From JBPESN01 sp051710625 (lineage in GTDB: Bacteria; Pseudomonadota; Gammaproteobacteria; Enterobacterales; Enterobacteriaceae): a DNA stretch of 64,000 nucleotides. The stretch is from contig NZ_JBPESN010000001.1 in assembly GCF_051710625.1 (NCBI RefSeq), positions 1-64,000 of the forward strand. Direction: 5' to 3'. Of the stretch, positions 37,788 to 48,292 are shown piece by piece. Below the pieces are notes generated by a model. The model was given only the letters and a program-made list of their open reading frames with translations, had not been told where the DNA came from and searched no databases. The first letter of the stretch is position 1. Each line of letters starts with the position of its first letter. A program made the position numbers and the translations under genes.

Positions 37788-37981
37788 GGCGGCGGGGCGG
37801 CCCGTTATGCCGGCGCAGGGGGACTGATCTTGCCCGGCGTGCGGCGAACCGGGCAGCGCAGGCGTTGTCGGGCTTGCCGCCGTCGGTCACCACCCGCGGC
37901 AGCGAAAGCCTGAGCGTATTGCGCTGGATCCTATTCGGCCAAGGCCGGAGGCGATAGATGCGCCGCCAAGGGACGCGCCAT

Positions 37982-38009
37982 TAAAAAACGCGCCGATGAG
38001 GGCGCGTCC
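37982..38009 (-). terminator. Rho-independent terminator after the gudP remnant
   Basis: On the minus strand ACGCGCCCTCATCGGCGCGTTTTTT forms a stem with a T-run just downstream of the gudP stop. Confidence 0.7.
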
Positions 38010-38017
38010 CCCTGTTC

Positions 38018-38497
38018 TCAGGCCGCGAGAGGTTTAAGTTCGAGCCGTTGGATCTTGCCGACAATGAACAGATAACTAACGATGACCATCAAGCCGTTGG
38101 CAGCGACATAAATCAGCGCTCCGTCAAAGGAGCCGGTGCGCTGCAAGATGTATCCAATCACGATGGGGGTGGTAATCGCGCCGATTTGCGTCACCAGATT
38201 CAACACGCCGCCGCTAAGACCGACAATCTGTTTTGGTGCGCTGTCGGCGTTCACCGTCCAGCCTAAAGCGCCGACGCCTTTGCTGAAGAACGCCAGACTC
38301 ATTGCCGCCACCACCACCACACCGGAGGTGGTGTAGTTACAGATGACCATGCTGGTGCATAACAGCATCTCGACGATAATCGGCGTTTTACGCGCCACCG
38401 ACAGGGAGTAGCCCCAATTAAGCAGATAGTCGGAGAACAACCTTGCCCAGCACCCCGGCGATGCAGCCGCAAAGTCTGCCTCAAGAATCGACATCCC
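38018..38497 (-). pseudogene. gudP: Glucarate transporter GudP, C-terminal third, cut by prophage 2
   Basis: The minus strand emerging from prophage 2 reads GMSILEADFAAASPGCWARL FSDYLLNWG, then LSVARKTPIIVEMLLCTSMV, FFSKGVGALGWTVNADSAPK QIVGLSGG and ends GKIQRLELKPLAA. This matches the last third of GudP/GarP-type MFS transporters, including GMSIL-AGF and ARKTPI. The phage left end (38498) removed the rest. In E. coli the regulator of gudP is CdaR, encoded next door here. Confidence 0.85.
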
Positions 38498-38650
38498 TGT
38501 GGGGTGGCAATCATTTCTGGACTCTTAAGTTAAACGATGGATTAGCCGAAAGCTCTTTAATAGCGCGGCTTACAGAGATTTTACAGATTCTGGACTCGTC
38601 GCAAAAAAATGGACAAAAAGTGATTTTTTTTGCACTAAATTCTAGACTCG
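38498..38650 (+). promoter_or_regulatory. Left end of prophage 2 with three transposase-site repeats
   Basis: TTCTGGACT at 38515-38523, the same at 38588-38596, and TTCTAGACT at 38640-38648. The first begins 18 bp from the terminus. This is the full version of the end; prophage 1 lacks the 52 bp between the second and third copies. Confidence 0.75.
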
Positions 38651-38786
38651 AATGACTGTAGTTTGAGCAGATTTAAAGGTAGTTTAAACGCCTTTTGGGC
38701 ATCCATTAGATATATGTAACTTAGGCTAAAAATATTAGTAAACCATAAAAATAATGAAATGAGATAGATAATGGCCTAATCTTTAT

Positions 38787-39065
38787 TTAGGCCGCTCCAC
38801 TTTTCTTACAGTTTAAGCTTGCCACATCTTTTACTGCACACTCTTCAGATACCGCCCCCTTTTTAGCTTCGTGTAGGGCTATCAGACGTTCTTTTCCTTC
38901 TTTTTGAAGTTGGAATAACAGGCTATCTAAGTCATCTTTACCTCCTGATAACGCCAATACACCCTTTGCCCCTTCTTGCAAAAGCAGGCTTATTAATGCC
39001 TTTAAATCTTTTTTATTCAGAGACCTATAAATCATATGCCAAGTAGCTTCTAAAGGATCCTCCAT
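38787..39065 (-). CDS. Small early phage protein, unknown function
   Basis: An intact 92-residue protein: MEDPLEATWHMIYRSLNKKD, LKALISLLLQEGAKGVLALS, SLLFQLQKEGKERLIALHEA and a Cys-containing tail. It lies 21 bases downstream of the repressor gene on the same strand, so both are likely one leftward transcript. The copy in prophage 1 is dead. No family recognised; it could assist immunity. Confidence 0.6.
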   Translation of the reverse strand: MEDPLEATWHMIYRSLNKKDLKALISLLLQEGAKGVLALSGGKDDLDSLLFQLQKEGKERLIALHEAKKGAVSEECAVKDVASLNCKKSGAA

Positions 39066-39086
39066 TAGGCTTTCCTCGTTAATCGA

Positions 39087-39365
39087 CTAAATCTCGCTAG
39101 TTGAGGCCACTTCGTTTTGAGTGCATGATGAACCAAATGCAAGCCAGTCCAGGCTGACGTGTTCCTTATATGCAATGCCTTGCACCACTGTAAAAGATGG
39201 TTCTGTACCTCTAGTTAAATAGTTGTGCAATCTTGAGAAGGATAACCCCCATTTAGTTGCAGCAGCTCTGGCACTTTTATTGCCTGTAAGTTGTTTAAGG
39301 CGTGCGACAAAATTTTCTTTTCCATCCATACCAAAAGCAAAATTACTTGTTTTATTTTTTTTCAT
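39087..39365 (-). CDS. Mu-like prophage repressor, HTH protein (copy 2)
   Basis: A 92-residue HTH protein: KENFVARLKQLTGNKSARAA ATKWGLSFSRLHNYLTRG, ending WLAFGSSCTQNEVASTSEI. Differences from copy 1 include N-for-R in the basic start (MKKNKTSNFAF), T-for-I after KQL, and R-L-H for T-L-Y in the recognition helix (SFSRLHNYL versus SFSTLYNYL). These lie where operator specificity is decided, so the two repressors may differ in DNA recognition. The gene is intact. Confidence 0.8.
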   Translation of the reverse strand: MKKNKTSNFAFGMDGKENFVARLKQLTGNKSARAAATKWGLSFSRLHNYLTRGTEPSFTVVQGIAYKEHVSLDWLAFGSSCTQNEVASTSEI

Positions 39366-39535
39366 TTCTCTATAACTTATTGATTATAGTTAATAAAATA
39401 TAAAAATATTTCTCATATGGGGCGATCAGAAAAGAAAATTCATTATTTACTTTACTTGTCTTAAGTTTGAGATGTCATTGCTGTATGGGTAAGCCCCATG
39501 ACTTACCCGCATAATTAACTTTTTAGGGTAATCGA
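39366..39535. promoter_or_regulatory. Divergent early control region of prophage 2
   Basis: As in prophage 1 it holds CTATAA-N8-TTATAG near 39369-39388 and GGGTAAG (39487-39493) with CTTACCC (39502-39508). Both repeats are unchanged between copies although surrounding bases differ. Confidence 0.55.
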
Positions 39536-39772
39536 ATGATAGATAGAAATGAAGTTAATCATCGTGACTGGTACCGGATTGATATCCTGGCCTCCCTGCA
39601 CAAGAAGGGGATCACCATGCAAGATCTCTCCCGCGGCTCGGGGCTGGCGTCCAGCACGTTAAAAAACGCGCTGTATCGTCCTTATCCCAAAGGTGAACGC
39701 ATTATCGCTAATGCACTCAATGTGGATCCGGCCAGCATTTGGCCGAGTCGTTATACGAGCAAGGTGTCGTAA
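39536..39772 (+). CDS. Ner-like HTH regulator (copy 2)
   Basis: An intact 78-residue protein starting at ATG 39536 with TTTTTAGGG upstream as ribosome-binding site. VNHRDWYRIDILASLHKKGI TMQDLSRGSGLASSTLKNAL YRPYPKGERIIA is the Ner/Nlp fold. In Mu, Ner represses both early promoters soon after infection. The ATG here shows that the copy in prophage 1 lost its start. Confidence 0.8.
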   Translation: MIDRNEVNHRDWYRIDILASLHKKGITMQDLSRGSGLASSTLKNALYRPYPKGERIIANALNVDPASIWPSRYTSKVS

Positions 39773-39774
39773 TT

Positions 39775-41304
39775 ATGTTTGTTACGGTGAGTGAGTTAGC
39801 CGATTTACCTAGATTGCCTGGCACCTTGCAGGGACTTCGCTGGTCATTGAATAAGTGGACTGCAAATTCACCCGATTTAGTCCGTAAGTGTTCAGGCACC
39901 AAGGCTTTCGAGTACCACATCGATTGTTTGCCGGAACAAACACGCGAGATCATCAAACAACGGCACTATAAATCCCTGATTGCGAAATCAGCGGCCCAGC
40001 CGGTTGATGAGTCAGTCAAGCACAGTACCGCCATCAAGCCGCGCGATGAGCTGGCGATCATGCGTCAATGTCCGGCCCTGCTCGAGCGCAAGGTGCAGGC
40101 TCTGAACGATCAGCAGAAGCAGATTGCCGATGCGCACATGATGCTGGCACAGGAAGTGGCCCGGTTACAGCAGGACGGCATGACCCGCATTGCGGCGGTG
40201 ACCTTTATCGTCGATGAGTCAAAGGCCGGCACATTGCCCGAGGCCCTGCAGCGCGCCGCCACGCTGGCTAACGCCAAAAAGGGCCGCACCCCCGGCAAGG
40301 GGTGGGCAAAAGCAGCCTACAGGAATGGGTGAGTCTCTATCTCAGCGCTGAGCGGCCCCAGGAGCGTCTGGCGATACTGGCTGCTCCCGGGAAGCTGAAG
40401 AAGCAGCGCCCCGAGGACATGACGTGGTTCTACACCCTGTTCTGGCCGCATTATGCCCGACCCTGTGGCCCGACGGTGCTGGAAGCCTACCGCGCATTTC
40501 AGGCGGACTGGCAGAGTAAATACCATGACCAGCCTGCCAGGCTGGCGGCTCCGCCGACCTACGACAAGGTCAATAGCATGGTCAAGCGTGTTGCGCCCAA
40601 CCGAAGGGTCAAGGGCCGGGTCACCGGCTCGGCGCTTAAGGCGTATCAGGTGTATCAGCAGCAGGATTGGGCGCAGATGCTGGTAAATGGCTGCTGGATA
40701 GCCGACGGCAAGTCGCTAAACATGAAAGTGGCGCATCCGATACACGGGCAACCTTTTACCCCGGAGCTGACTTTGGTGCTCGACGGGCGTACCCGCTATC
40801 TCGTGGGCTGGCGCCTGTCACTGGCAGAAAACGCTATCGCAGTAGCGGATGCGTGGCGTTATGGCATCCAGCACCACGGCAAGCCGCTGTTTGCCTACTC
40901 CGATAACGGCGGCGGTGAGACCAACAAGATGCTAGATGAGGATATCACCGAGATTTTCCCCGGCTGGGTATTGAGCATATTACCGGTATCCCCAGTAACC
41001 CGCAGGCGCGGGGCATTATCGAGCGGTTGAACGGCGTGCTGCCACGCAGGCTGGCCCTGCGCTTTCAGACCTATAACGGACTAAGCACTGACCCCAATGG
41101 GGCGCGGGTGCAGGGGCAAAAACTGCTGAGTCTGTCGAATGCCTTACGTCAGGGGAAGGAGCTGAACGCCACGCAGCAAAAGACGCTGGCGATATTGCCC
41201 AGCTGGCGGCAGCTGATAGCCGCTATCGAGGAGGAGGTGCAGCGCTTATAACCACAGCCACGAGCACAGCGCGCTACCCAAGGTCAACGGTAAATCAATA
41301 ACGC
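39775..41304 (+). pseudogene. MuA-like transposase, frameshifted and C-terminally deleted (copy 2)
   Basis: From 39775 MFVTVSELADLPRLPGTLQG to 40300 the N-terminal domains are open (including the AAQPVDESVKHSTA segment absent from prophage 1). The frame changes near 40300 to GKSSLQEWVSLYLSAERPQE and the catalytic core with WIADGKSLNMK, FAYSDNGGGETN. It shifts again near 40965 to the RGIIERLNGVLPRRLALRFQ region and ends after HSALPKVNGKSIT. About 230 C-terminal residues are missing at the deletion junction. Confidence 0.9.
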
Positions 41305-41843
41305 CGCCCTGCTGGCACGCCTGCTGGAAGTGATACGCCGCCCGCCGGCGGGCGGCAATCAATACGATTACCATCGCTGGGCGGTGTCCCTGCCCGGCGT
41401 CACCGAAGCCCATGGCTACCCGCTGCGCCGGGGCTACGGTACGGTGGATGTGGTGATAGTCACCCATAACGACCTGCCGTCGCCGGAGACGCTTAAGGCG
41501 GTGCAGCGCTACCTTGACGAGATGCGCCCGATCACCGCGAAAAACTGTCTGGTACTGGCCCCGAGGTGGTGAAAGCCGGTATCACGGCCCAGGTTAGCCT
41601 GAGCAATCTGACGCTGGAGGCCGCGCGCAAACAGATTACGACCGCGCTCAGTGACTATGTTAACCGCCTGTGACCCCCGGTGAGGTGGCGGTCAGAACCC
41701 AGCTGGGGGCGCTGATATCCGATGTGGTCGGCGTGGTGGACTACCAGTTGCTTGCCCCCAGCGCCAATGTAGTGCCGGTGGTGAACAAGCAGACCGTGCA
41801 GTGAATACACGCAGGCACCATCACAGTGGAGAAAATGCCATGA
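41305..41843 (+). pseudogene. Baseplate J-like protein (gp47), C-terminal part
   Basis: LLARLLEVIRRPPAGGNQYD YHRWAVSLPGVTEAHGYPLR and RPITAKNCLVLAP are typical of baseplate J/gp47 (the YDY-RWA motif). Frame changes near 41567 and 41670 and an in-frame TGA (about 41803, Trp in relatives) break it. The end, AGTITVEKMP, overlaps the gp48 ATG. Its N-terminal part is lost in the deletion joining it to the transposase. Confidence 0.8.
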
Positions 41844-42429
41844 ACAGCCGCGATTACGCGCAGCTGCTCAGTGCCCTGCTGCCACCGAAAAGCTATGCGC
41901 TGACCCGGTAAGCGACTCGGTGTCGAACTGCAGGCCGAGGGGAAAAGCCTGGCACAGCTGGAAATCCGCGCCGGCGAAGTGTCTGACGGGTATCACGCCC
42001 TTTCTGGCAGTCGGGCTGCTGGTCGACTGGGAGCGGATGTTGGGAATTTCCTCCGACAGCAGTACGACGCTACAGCAGTGTCGCCAGCAGGTACTGGCCA
42101 AGATTAACGCCACTGGTGGCTTGAGCCGGCAATACTTTATCAGCTTGGCCAAATCGCTGGGTTACCGCGTCACCATCGACGAGCCGGAGCCGTTCCGCGA
42201 CGGCATTGGCCGGGCCGGCGAGCGTATCTGGGTGCCGGAGATTATCTGGCTGTGGATAGTCAATATTGATAACGCACAGGTGCCGGTCTACCGCTTCCGC
42301 CCCGGTAGCTCGGTGGCCGGGGAAAAGCTGCTGACCTTTGGGCAGAACCTGATTGAAGGGCTGTTTAAGGACCTGAAACCCGCGCACACCCAGGTGGTGT
42401 TTAACTACAGGGAGAAAACGCGCCCATGA
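41840..42429 (+). pseudogene. Tail protein gp48 (DUF2313/YmfQ), frameshifted
   Basis: MNSRDYAQLLSALLPPKSYA stops at about 41910. A shifted frame continues with LLVDWERMLGISSDSSTTLQ QCRQQVLAKIN, GGLSRQYFISLAKSLGYRVT and QNLIEGLFKDLKPAHTQVVF NY, matching the DUF2313 family next to baseplate J in Mu-like phages. The stop overlaps the tail-fibre ATG. Confidence 0.8.
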
Positions 42430-43654
42430 AGGATATTATCGCGCCGATTGACAGCGAGGACGGGCTGTTTCATGACGGCGACCCGGCCGGCGGCGTCAAG
42501 GGGACCGTGGTCTACGCCCGGGAACTGAACGCCATGCAGGGGGCGGTCATCGATACCCAGACCGAGCAGAAAAATATTCTGGCGGCCGCCGGAATGCAGC
42601 CCAACCCGGCGTAACATAACCAGCTGGCCGAGGCCATCAAGGGGTTGATTGCGCAAGCCCGGCAGGAGAATGAAAAACGCAGCCTGCTCAGGAAAAACAA
42701 CGGCGCGGATATCTTGGATAAAGCGGCGTTCGTGGCCAATCTGGGGTTAAAAAATACCGTTGAACAGGCACAAAACGCACTGGACAAACGTGCCGGTGGC
42801 ACGGTTAACGGCAGTCTGCAGATCACCCATTCGGTCAATGTCGGCGACAGCGATTCAGGGCTGATTGCCAATGGCAAAGGCAGCGTGGCGCTGTACGCCA
42901 ACAACGTCAAAACCGGCGAATGGAATACCCAGCGCTTGCATTGGGTACAAGACCTTGAAGTGGGTGGAAAACTGACCGCCAGTGGCGGAGCAACCGTTGG
43001 CAAAGCCGTCTCGCTATCCGGTGGCGGCTATCTCACGGATATTCCGCATTTTTATGGCCGGGGCAAAGCGGCAACGATACACGTTCAGGTGAATGCCGCT
43101 ATTACCCTTATCCAGGCAATCCCATGAGCACGGAATTTTACGGTGCCGATGTGGTGAGCAGTCATTATGAACATCGCCTTATTATTAATCGCGGTGGCGG
43201 TAACATTAAGTGGTTCGTTTTTGAGTATGACGGTAGCGCTTATGCCATGCAGGGGCACTGGCAAAATAACTCGGACCGGCGGATAAAAAGCGATATTGCG
43301 AAAATAGAAAATGGCCTTGCAAAAGTCGAAACGCTGACGGGCTACACGTATGTCCTTGCCGAACATCGTCAGGCGGGTGTGATAACCGATGAGCTGGAAA
43401 AGGTCCTGCCTGAGGCAGTAGGTAATTCGGGGGACTACCACGAGAGTGATGGCACGGCTGTCAAGAATGTAAAAGCCGTCGCCTACGGTAGTATCACTGC
43501 GTTGCTGATTGAAGCAATAAAAAACCTGTCCGCGAAAGTGAAAGCGCAGCAGGCAGAGATTGAGGTACTGAAAAGCGTAATGCGCTCAGCGCTGGACGTG
43601 GCCGAATCACCGGCACAGACTCAGAATATGGATAATGACGGGGAGACACCCTAA
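42426..43654 (+). pseudogene. Tail fibre with C-terminal S74 autocleavage domain, disrupted
   Basis: MKDIIAPIDSEDGLFHDGDP, then an in-frame TAA at 42612-42614 (after MQPNPA), then NQLAEAIKGLIAQARQENEK and repeated beta-structured fibre sequence. Near 43110 a frameshift leads to YGADVVSSHYEHRLIINRGG and a peptidase S74 chaperone domain: NNSDRRIKSDIAKIENGLAK (Ser and Lys of the catalytic dyad), QAGVITDELEKVLPEAVG, then a C-terminal coiled coil. The S74 part itself is intact from 43124. Confidence 0.85.
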
Positions 43655-43677
43655 ATGAAAGAGATTATTTCGTCAAT
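43655..43677 (+). pseudogene. Stub of the gene following the tail fibre
   Basis: ATG at 43655 overlaps the fibre stop (TAAATG) and gives only MKEIISSI before IS copy 2 begins. By position it is probably a tail-fibre assembly gene. Confidence 0.4.
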
Positions 43678-44933
43678 TGTAGTGGCATACTGAATTTGGC
43701 CACCTTGAACAGAGGTGATATGCTCACCTCAGAACAACACTGGTGCACCAATGAAAAGAAGAAATTTTAGTCCTGAATTCAAACGCGAATCCGCTCAACC
43801 GGTTGTCGACTAAAATTACACTGCCGCGCCAGCAGCAAAAGCCATGGACGTCAGTTTTTCTACGATGACGAAATGGGTAAAACAACTGCGTGATGAGCGA
43901 CAGGGGAAAACGCCAAAAGCCTCTCCCATAACCCCGAAATAAATCGAAATACGTGAGCTTAAGAAGAAGGTACAACGCATTGAAATGGGAAACGAAATAT
44001 TAAAAAAGGCTACAGCGCTCTTGATGTCAGACTCCCTGAACAGTTCTCGTTAATCGGGAAACTCAGAGTGCATTATCTTGTGGCCACACTCTGCCACGTG
44101 TTCAGGGTTCATCGCAGCAGTTACAAATACTGGAAAAGTCGTCCTGACAGGCCAGACGGCAGGCGAACAGTATTGCGCAGTCAGGTTCATGAACTGCACA
44201 GTATCAGCCATGATGCCGCTGGCGCGAGAAGTATCGCCACCATGGCAACCCAGAGAGGCTTCCGCATGGGGCGCTGGCTCGCAGGCAGGCTCATGAAAGA
44301 GCTGGGGCTGGTCAGTTGTCAGCAGCCGATGCACAGGCACAGGTATAAGCGTGGCGGTCAGCAGCATGTTGCGATCCCGAATTATCTTGAGCGCCAGTTC
44401 GCTGTAACGGAGCCAAACCAGGTATGGTGCGGCGATGTGACGTATATCTAGACCGGGAAACGCTGGGCATACCTTGCGGTTGTTCTTGATCTGTTCGCGA
44501 GGAAACCGGTGGACTGGGCTATGTTGTTCTCCCCGGACAGCAGACTGACCATCAAAGCACTGGAAATGGCATGGGAAACGCGCGGTAAACCAGCCCGGAG
44601 TGATGTTCCACAGCGATCAGGGTAGCCGCTATACGAGCGGGCAGTTCCGACAGTTGCTGTGGTGTACCGGATCAAACAAAGCATGAGTTGCCGGGGTGAC
44701 TGTTGGGATAATGGTCCGATGGAGCGCTTTTTCAGAAGTCTGAAAAACGAGTGGATACCGGTAACGGGCTACATAAGCTTTAGCGAAGCAGCTCATAAAA
44801 TTATCGGCTATATCGTGGGATATTACAGCGCACCCAGGCCGCATGAATATAACGGTGGATCGCCACCAAACGAATCAGAAAATAGATACTGGAAAAACGC
44901 GGACGCGGTGATCAGTTTTAGTTGATCACTACA
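43678..44933 (+). mobile_element. IS3-family element, copy 2 (defective)
   Basis: TGTAGTGGCATACTGAATTT to a CACTACA end. orfA has TAA for CAA after VVD and another TAA near 43939. orfB carries TAG at 44449-44451, the position of Trp in copy 4, plus small indels (an extra RHR in PMHRHRYKRGG; breaks near 44590 and 44665). The flanks AAT and GTT are not a target duplication. It truncates prophage 2 on the right and abuts tRNA-Ala. Confidence 0.92.
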
Positions 44934-44943
44934 GTTTTTTTAT

Positions 44944-45019
<76 letters not shown>

Positions 45020-45127
45020 GTACTACGGATGCCGCCTCTGGTGGACGAGGCGAATGATATGAATTCCAACAAACTCTGTCAACGGCTAAATTCACCAAAC
45101 GGGTTAAACGCTGAAAAAGTCGGCAAA

Positions 45128-46555
45128 TCAGTGCTGACCCGCGCTTTCCTGCGCCCGACGGGCGATAAAGTCCAACGCCTTAACGATGCGCGCTAAACAG
45201 CGCGACTGGCCTATGGCATGCACGGTGACGTCAAGGCCGGGAGACTGGCCGGCGCCAGTAACCGCAACGCGCAGCGGCATACCGACTTTACCCATGCCGA
45301 CCTGTAGCGCCTCGGCCGTTTGCTCAATAGCCGCATGTACTGTGGCCGGCGTCCATTCACTGAGCGCCGCCAGATTGGCGCGTACCGCCTTCAGCGCCGA
45401 GACCGCCATCGGGCGCAAATGCTTCTTGGCCGCGTCGGCATCGAATTCGCTGAAATCCTCGTAGAAGTAGCGGCAGCTGATTACTATCTCTTTCAGCGTC
45501 TTGCAGCGCTCGCCCAGCAGCTTCACCAGCGCCGCCAGCCGCGGGCCGGTGCGGGTATCAATTCCCTGCTGCTCGATATGCCAGACCAGATGTGTCGCGA
45601 CGTAGTCGGCCGGCAGGTTATTAATATAATGACGATTCAGCCACAGTAGCTTTTCGGTGTTGAAGGCGCTGGCGGACTTGCTCACCGCCTCAAGGCTGAA
45701 GAACTGTTTCATTTCGTCGACGCTGAAAATCTCCTGATCGCCGTGGGACCATCCCAGGCGCACCAAATAGTTCAGCACCGCTTCCGGCAAAAAACCGTCA
45801 TCGCGGTATTGCATGACCCCTACCGCGCCATGGCGTTTGGAGAGTTTTTTGCCATCATCGCCCAGAATCATCGAGACATGGGCATAAACCGGCACCGGCG
45901 CGCCCAGCGCCTTGAGGATATTGATTTGGCGCGGCGTATTATTGATATGGTCTTCCCCGCGGATAACGTGGGTTATCGCCATATCAAAATCGTCGACCAC
46001 CACGCAGAAATTGTAGGTCGGCGACCCGTCGGTGCGGCGGATGATGAGATCATCCAGCTCCTGATTGCTAGATTCGATAGGTCCACGGATGAGGTCATTA
46101 AACACCACCGAGCCGTCCTGCGGGTTGCGAAAACGCACCACGCAGGGTTCATCATCGGCATGATGCTCATGGCTGTCGCGGCAGCGGCCGTCGTAGCGCG
46201 GTTTTTCGCCCCGGGCCATCTGCGCTTCGCGCAACGTTTCCAGCCGCTCTTTAGCGCAATAACAGTGATAGGCGGTGCCCTTGGACAGCATATCGTCAAT
46301 GACCGCGTTATAGCGGTCGAAACGTCTAGTCTGAAAATAGGGGCCTTCGTCCCAGTCCAGGTTGAGCCAGTTCATACCCTCCATAATGGCGTCAATCGCC
46401 TGCTGCTTTGAGCGCTCAAGATCGGTGTCTTCTATGCGCAGCACAAACTCCCCACCCAGATGACGGGCGAACAGCCACGAATAGAGCGCGGTGCGCGCGC
46501 CACCGACATGTAAATAGCCGGTGGGACTGGGCGCGAAACGGGTTTTAATTTTCAT
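45128..46555 (-). CDS. gltX: Glutamyl-tRNA synthetase
   Basis: GltX attaches Glu to tRNA-Glu, which also feeds the C5 haem pathway using HemL. The 475-residue protein is intact: class I HIGH-type motif in RFAPSPTGYLHVGGARTALY, KMSKS-type DDGKKLSKRHGAVGV, and the zinc-binding cluster YHCYCAKE with CRDSHEH. E. coli GltX is 471 residues. It is flanked by tRNA-Ala downstream and tRNA-Val divergent upstream, as in E. coli. The ATG at 46555 matches the family start MKIKTRFAPSP. Confidence 0.98.
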   Translation of the reverse strand: MKIKTRFAPSPTGYLHVGGARTALYSWLFARHLGGEFVLRIEDTDLERSKQQAIDAIMEGMNWLNLDWDEGPYFQTRRFDRYNAVIDDMLSKGTAYHCYCAKERLETLREAQMARGEKPRYDGRCRDSHEHHADDEPCVVRFRNPQDGSVVFNDLIRGPIESSNQELDDLIIRRTDGSPTYNFCVVVDDFDMAITHVIRGEDHINNTPRQINILKALGAPVPVYAHVSMILGDDGKKLSKRHGAVGVMQYRDDGFLPEAVLNYLVRLGWSHGDQEIFSVDEMKQFFSLEAVSKSASAFNTEKLLWLNRHYINNLPADYVATHLVWHIEQQGIDTRTGPRLAALVKLLGERCKTLKEIVISCRYFYEDFSEFDADAAKKHLRPMAVSALKAVRANLAALSEWTPATVHAAIEQTAEALQVGMGKVGMPLRVAVTGAGQSPGLDVTVHAIGQSRCLARIVKALDFIARRAQESAGQH

Positions 46556-46756
46556 CAGCTACATTGCCTTCATTACGCAGGGCGAACAGCCGGAATGGCG
46601 TTTCCGCCCCACAATAAAAAGTGGGGAATAGTCTACCACTTGAGGGCGAATCCTCAACGCCTGTCCACATCCGGCAGGTTTTTTTGCTCAGACCGGGGTA
46701 AAACCGCCCGGGATGGCTAAATTTAATACGAACACGCAAATTCACGGGAAAAATCG

Positions 46757-46784
46757 TTGACTCATTTCGGCGGTTCCCTATAAT
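46757..46784 (+). promoter_or_regulatory. Promoter of tRNA-Val
   Basis: TTGACT (46757-46762) and TATAAT (46779-46784) with a 16-base spacer, followed by a GC-rich discriminator (GCGACCCC), 18 bases before the tRNA. Confidence 0.85.
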
Positions 46785-46801
46785 GCGACCCCACACAGCG
46801 G

Positions 46802-46877
46802 GGGTGATTAGCTCAGCTGGGAGAGCACCTCCCTTACAAGGAGGGGGTCGGCGGTTCGATCCCGTCATCACCCACCA
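46802..46877 (+). tRNA. tRNA-Val (TAC)
   Basis: The 76-base sequence from GGGTGATTAGCTCAGCTGGG to ATCACCCACCA folds as a cloverleaf with encoded CCA. The loop CTTACAA gives anticodon TAC. It matches E. coli valU/X/Y, which are divergent from gltX. The further valine and lysine tRNA genes expected downstream are replaced by an IS at 46882. Confidence 0.97.
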
Positions 46878-46881
46878 CGAT

Positions 46882-48132
46882 TGTAGTAACAGACTGAATT
46901 TGGCCGCCTGAACTGAGGTGGCATTCTCACCTCAGAACAAGACGGGTGCCGCAATAAAAAGAAGAAATTTTAGTCCTGAATTTAAACGCGAATCCGCTCA
47001 ACCGGTTGTCGACCAAAATTACACCGCCGCACAAGCAGCAAAAGCCATGGGCGTCAGCCTTTCTACGATGGCGAAATGAATAAAACAACTGCGTGATGAG
47101 CGACAGGGGAAAACGCCAAAAGCCTCTCCCATAACCCCGGAACAAATCGAAATACGTGAGCTCACGAAGAAGGTACAACGCATTGAAATAGAAAACGAAA
47201 TATTAAAAAAGGCTACAACGCTCTTGATGTCAGACTCCCTGAACAGTTCTCGTTAATCGGGAAACTTAGAGCGCATTATCCTGTCGCCACACTCTGCCAC
47301 GTGTTCAGGGTTCATCGCAGCAGTTACAAATACTGGAAAAGTCGTCCTGACAGGCCAGGCGGCAGGCGAACAGTATTGCGCAGTCAGGTTCATGAACTGC
47401 ACAGTACCAGCCATGGTGCCGCTGGCGCGAGAAGTATCGCCACCATGGCAACCCAGAGAGGCTTCCGCATAGGGCGCTGGGGCTCGCAGGCAGGCTCATG
47501 AAAGAGCTGGTCAGTTGTCAGCAGCCGACGCACGGGTATAAGCGTGGCGGTCAGGAGCATGTTGCGATCCCGAATTATCTTGAGCGCCAGTTCGCTGTAA
47601 CGGAGCCAATCCAGGTATGGTGCGACGATGTGGCGTATATCTAAACCGGGAAACGCTGGGCATACCTTGCGGTTGTTCTTGATCTGTATCTGTTCGCGAG
47701 GAAAGCGGTGGGCTGGGCTATATCGTTCTCCCCGGACAGCAGACTGACCATCAAAGCACTGGAAATAGCATGGGAAACGCGTGGTAAACCAGCCGGAGTG
47801 ATGTTCCACAGCGATCAGGGTAGCCACTATACAAGCAGGCAGTTCCGACAGTTGCTGTGGCGTTACCGGATCAAACAAAGCATGAGTCGGCGGGCTAACT
47901 GTTGGGATAACAGCCTGATGGAGCGCTTCTTCAGAAGTCTGAAAAACGAGTGGATACCGGTAACCGGCTACATAAGCTTCAGCGAAGCAGCTCATAAAAT
48001 TACCGACTATATCGTGGGATATTACAGCGCACTCAGGCCGCATAAATATAACGGTGGGTTGCCACCAAACGAATCAGAAAATAGATACTGGAAAAACGCT
48101 AACGCGGTGACCAGTTTTAGTTGACCACTACA
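46882..48132 (+). mobile_element. IS3-family element, copy 3 (defective)
   Basis: Left end TGTAGTAACAGACTGAATTT, right end CACTACA, starting four bases after the tRNA-Val CCA. orfA's start is changed (CAATAAAAAG for CAATGAAAAG) and it has TGA for TGG near 47077. orfB has TAA at 47642-47644 (Trp in copy 4) and small indels near 47480. The C-terminal half of orfB is open. Flanks GAT and TTC do not match. Confidence 0.92.
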
Positions 48133-48292
48133 TTCCCAGCCGGTGGCAAGCGCTAAACGCAAAATAAGTGTTAACTGGTAAAATTTGCAGCAGCCGTAAC
48201 AGGATGTTGGTAGTTAACGCGGGAAGGTGTCAGGGACAGGTTTTACCCTGAAGACCGGTTACAGGGGGGGCAACATGCCATACCCAAACTGC

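Larger units (their letters stand above)
38498..43677 (+). mobile_element. Mu-like prophage 2, internally deleted
   Basis: The left terminus TGTGGGGTGGCAATCATTTC is identical to that of prophage 1. It contains a small early gene, repressor, ner and transposase A. In the transposase C-terminal region (after NGKSIT, about 41304) sequence jumps directly into baseplate J, so roughly everything from B to gp46 is gone. gp47, gp48 and a tail fibre follow. The next gene is cut by an IS at 43678. Early genes are over 90 percent identical to prophage 1. Confidence 0.93.
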
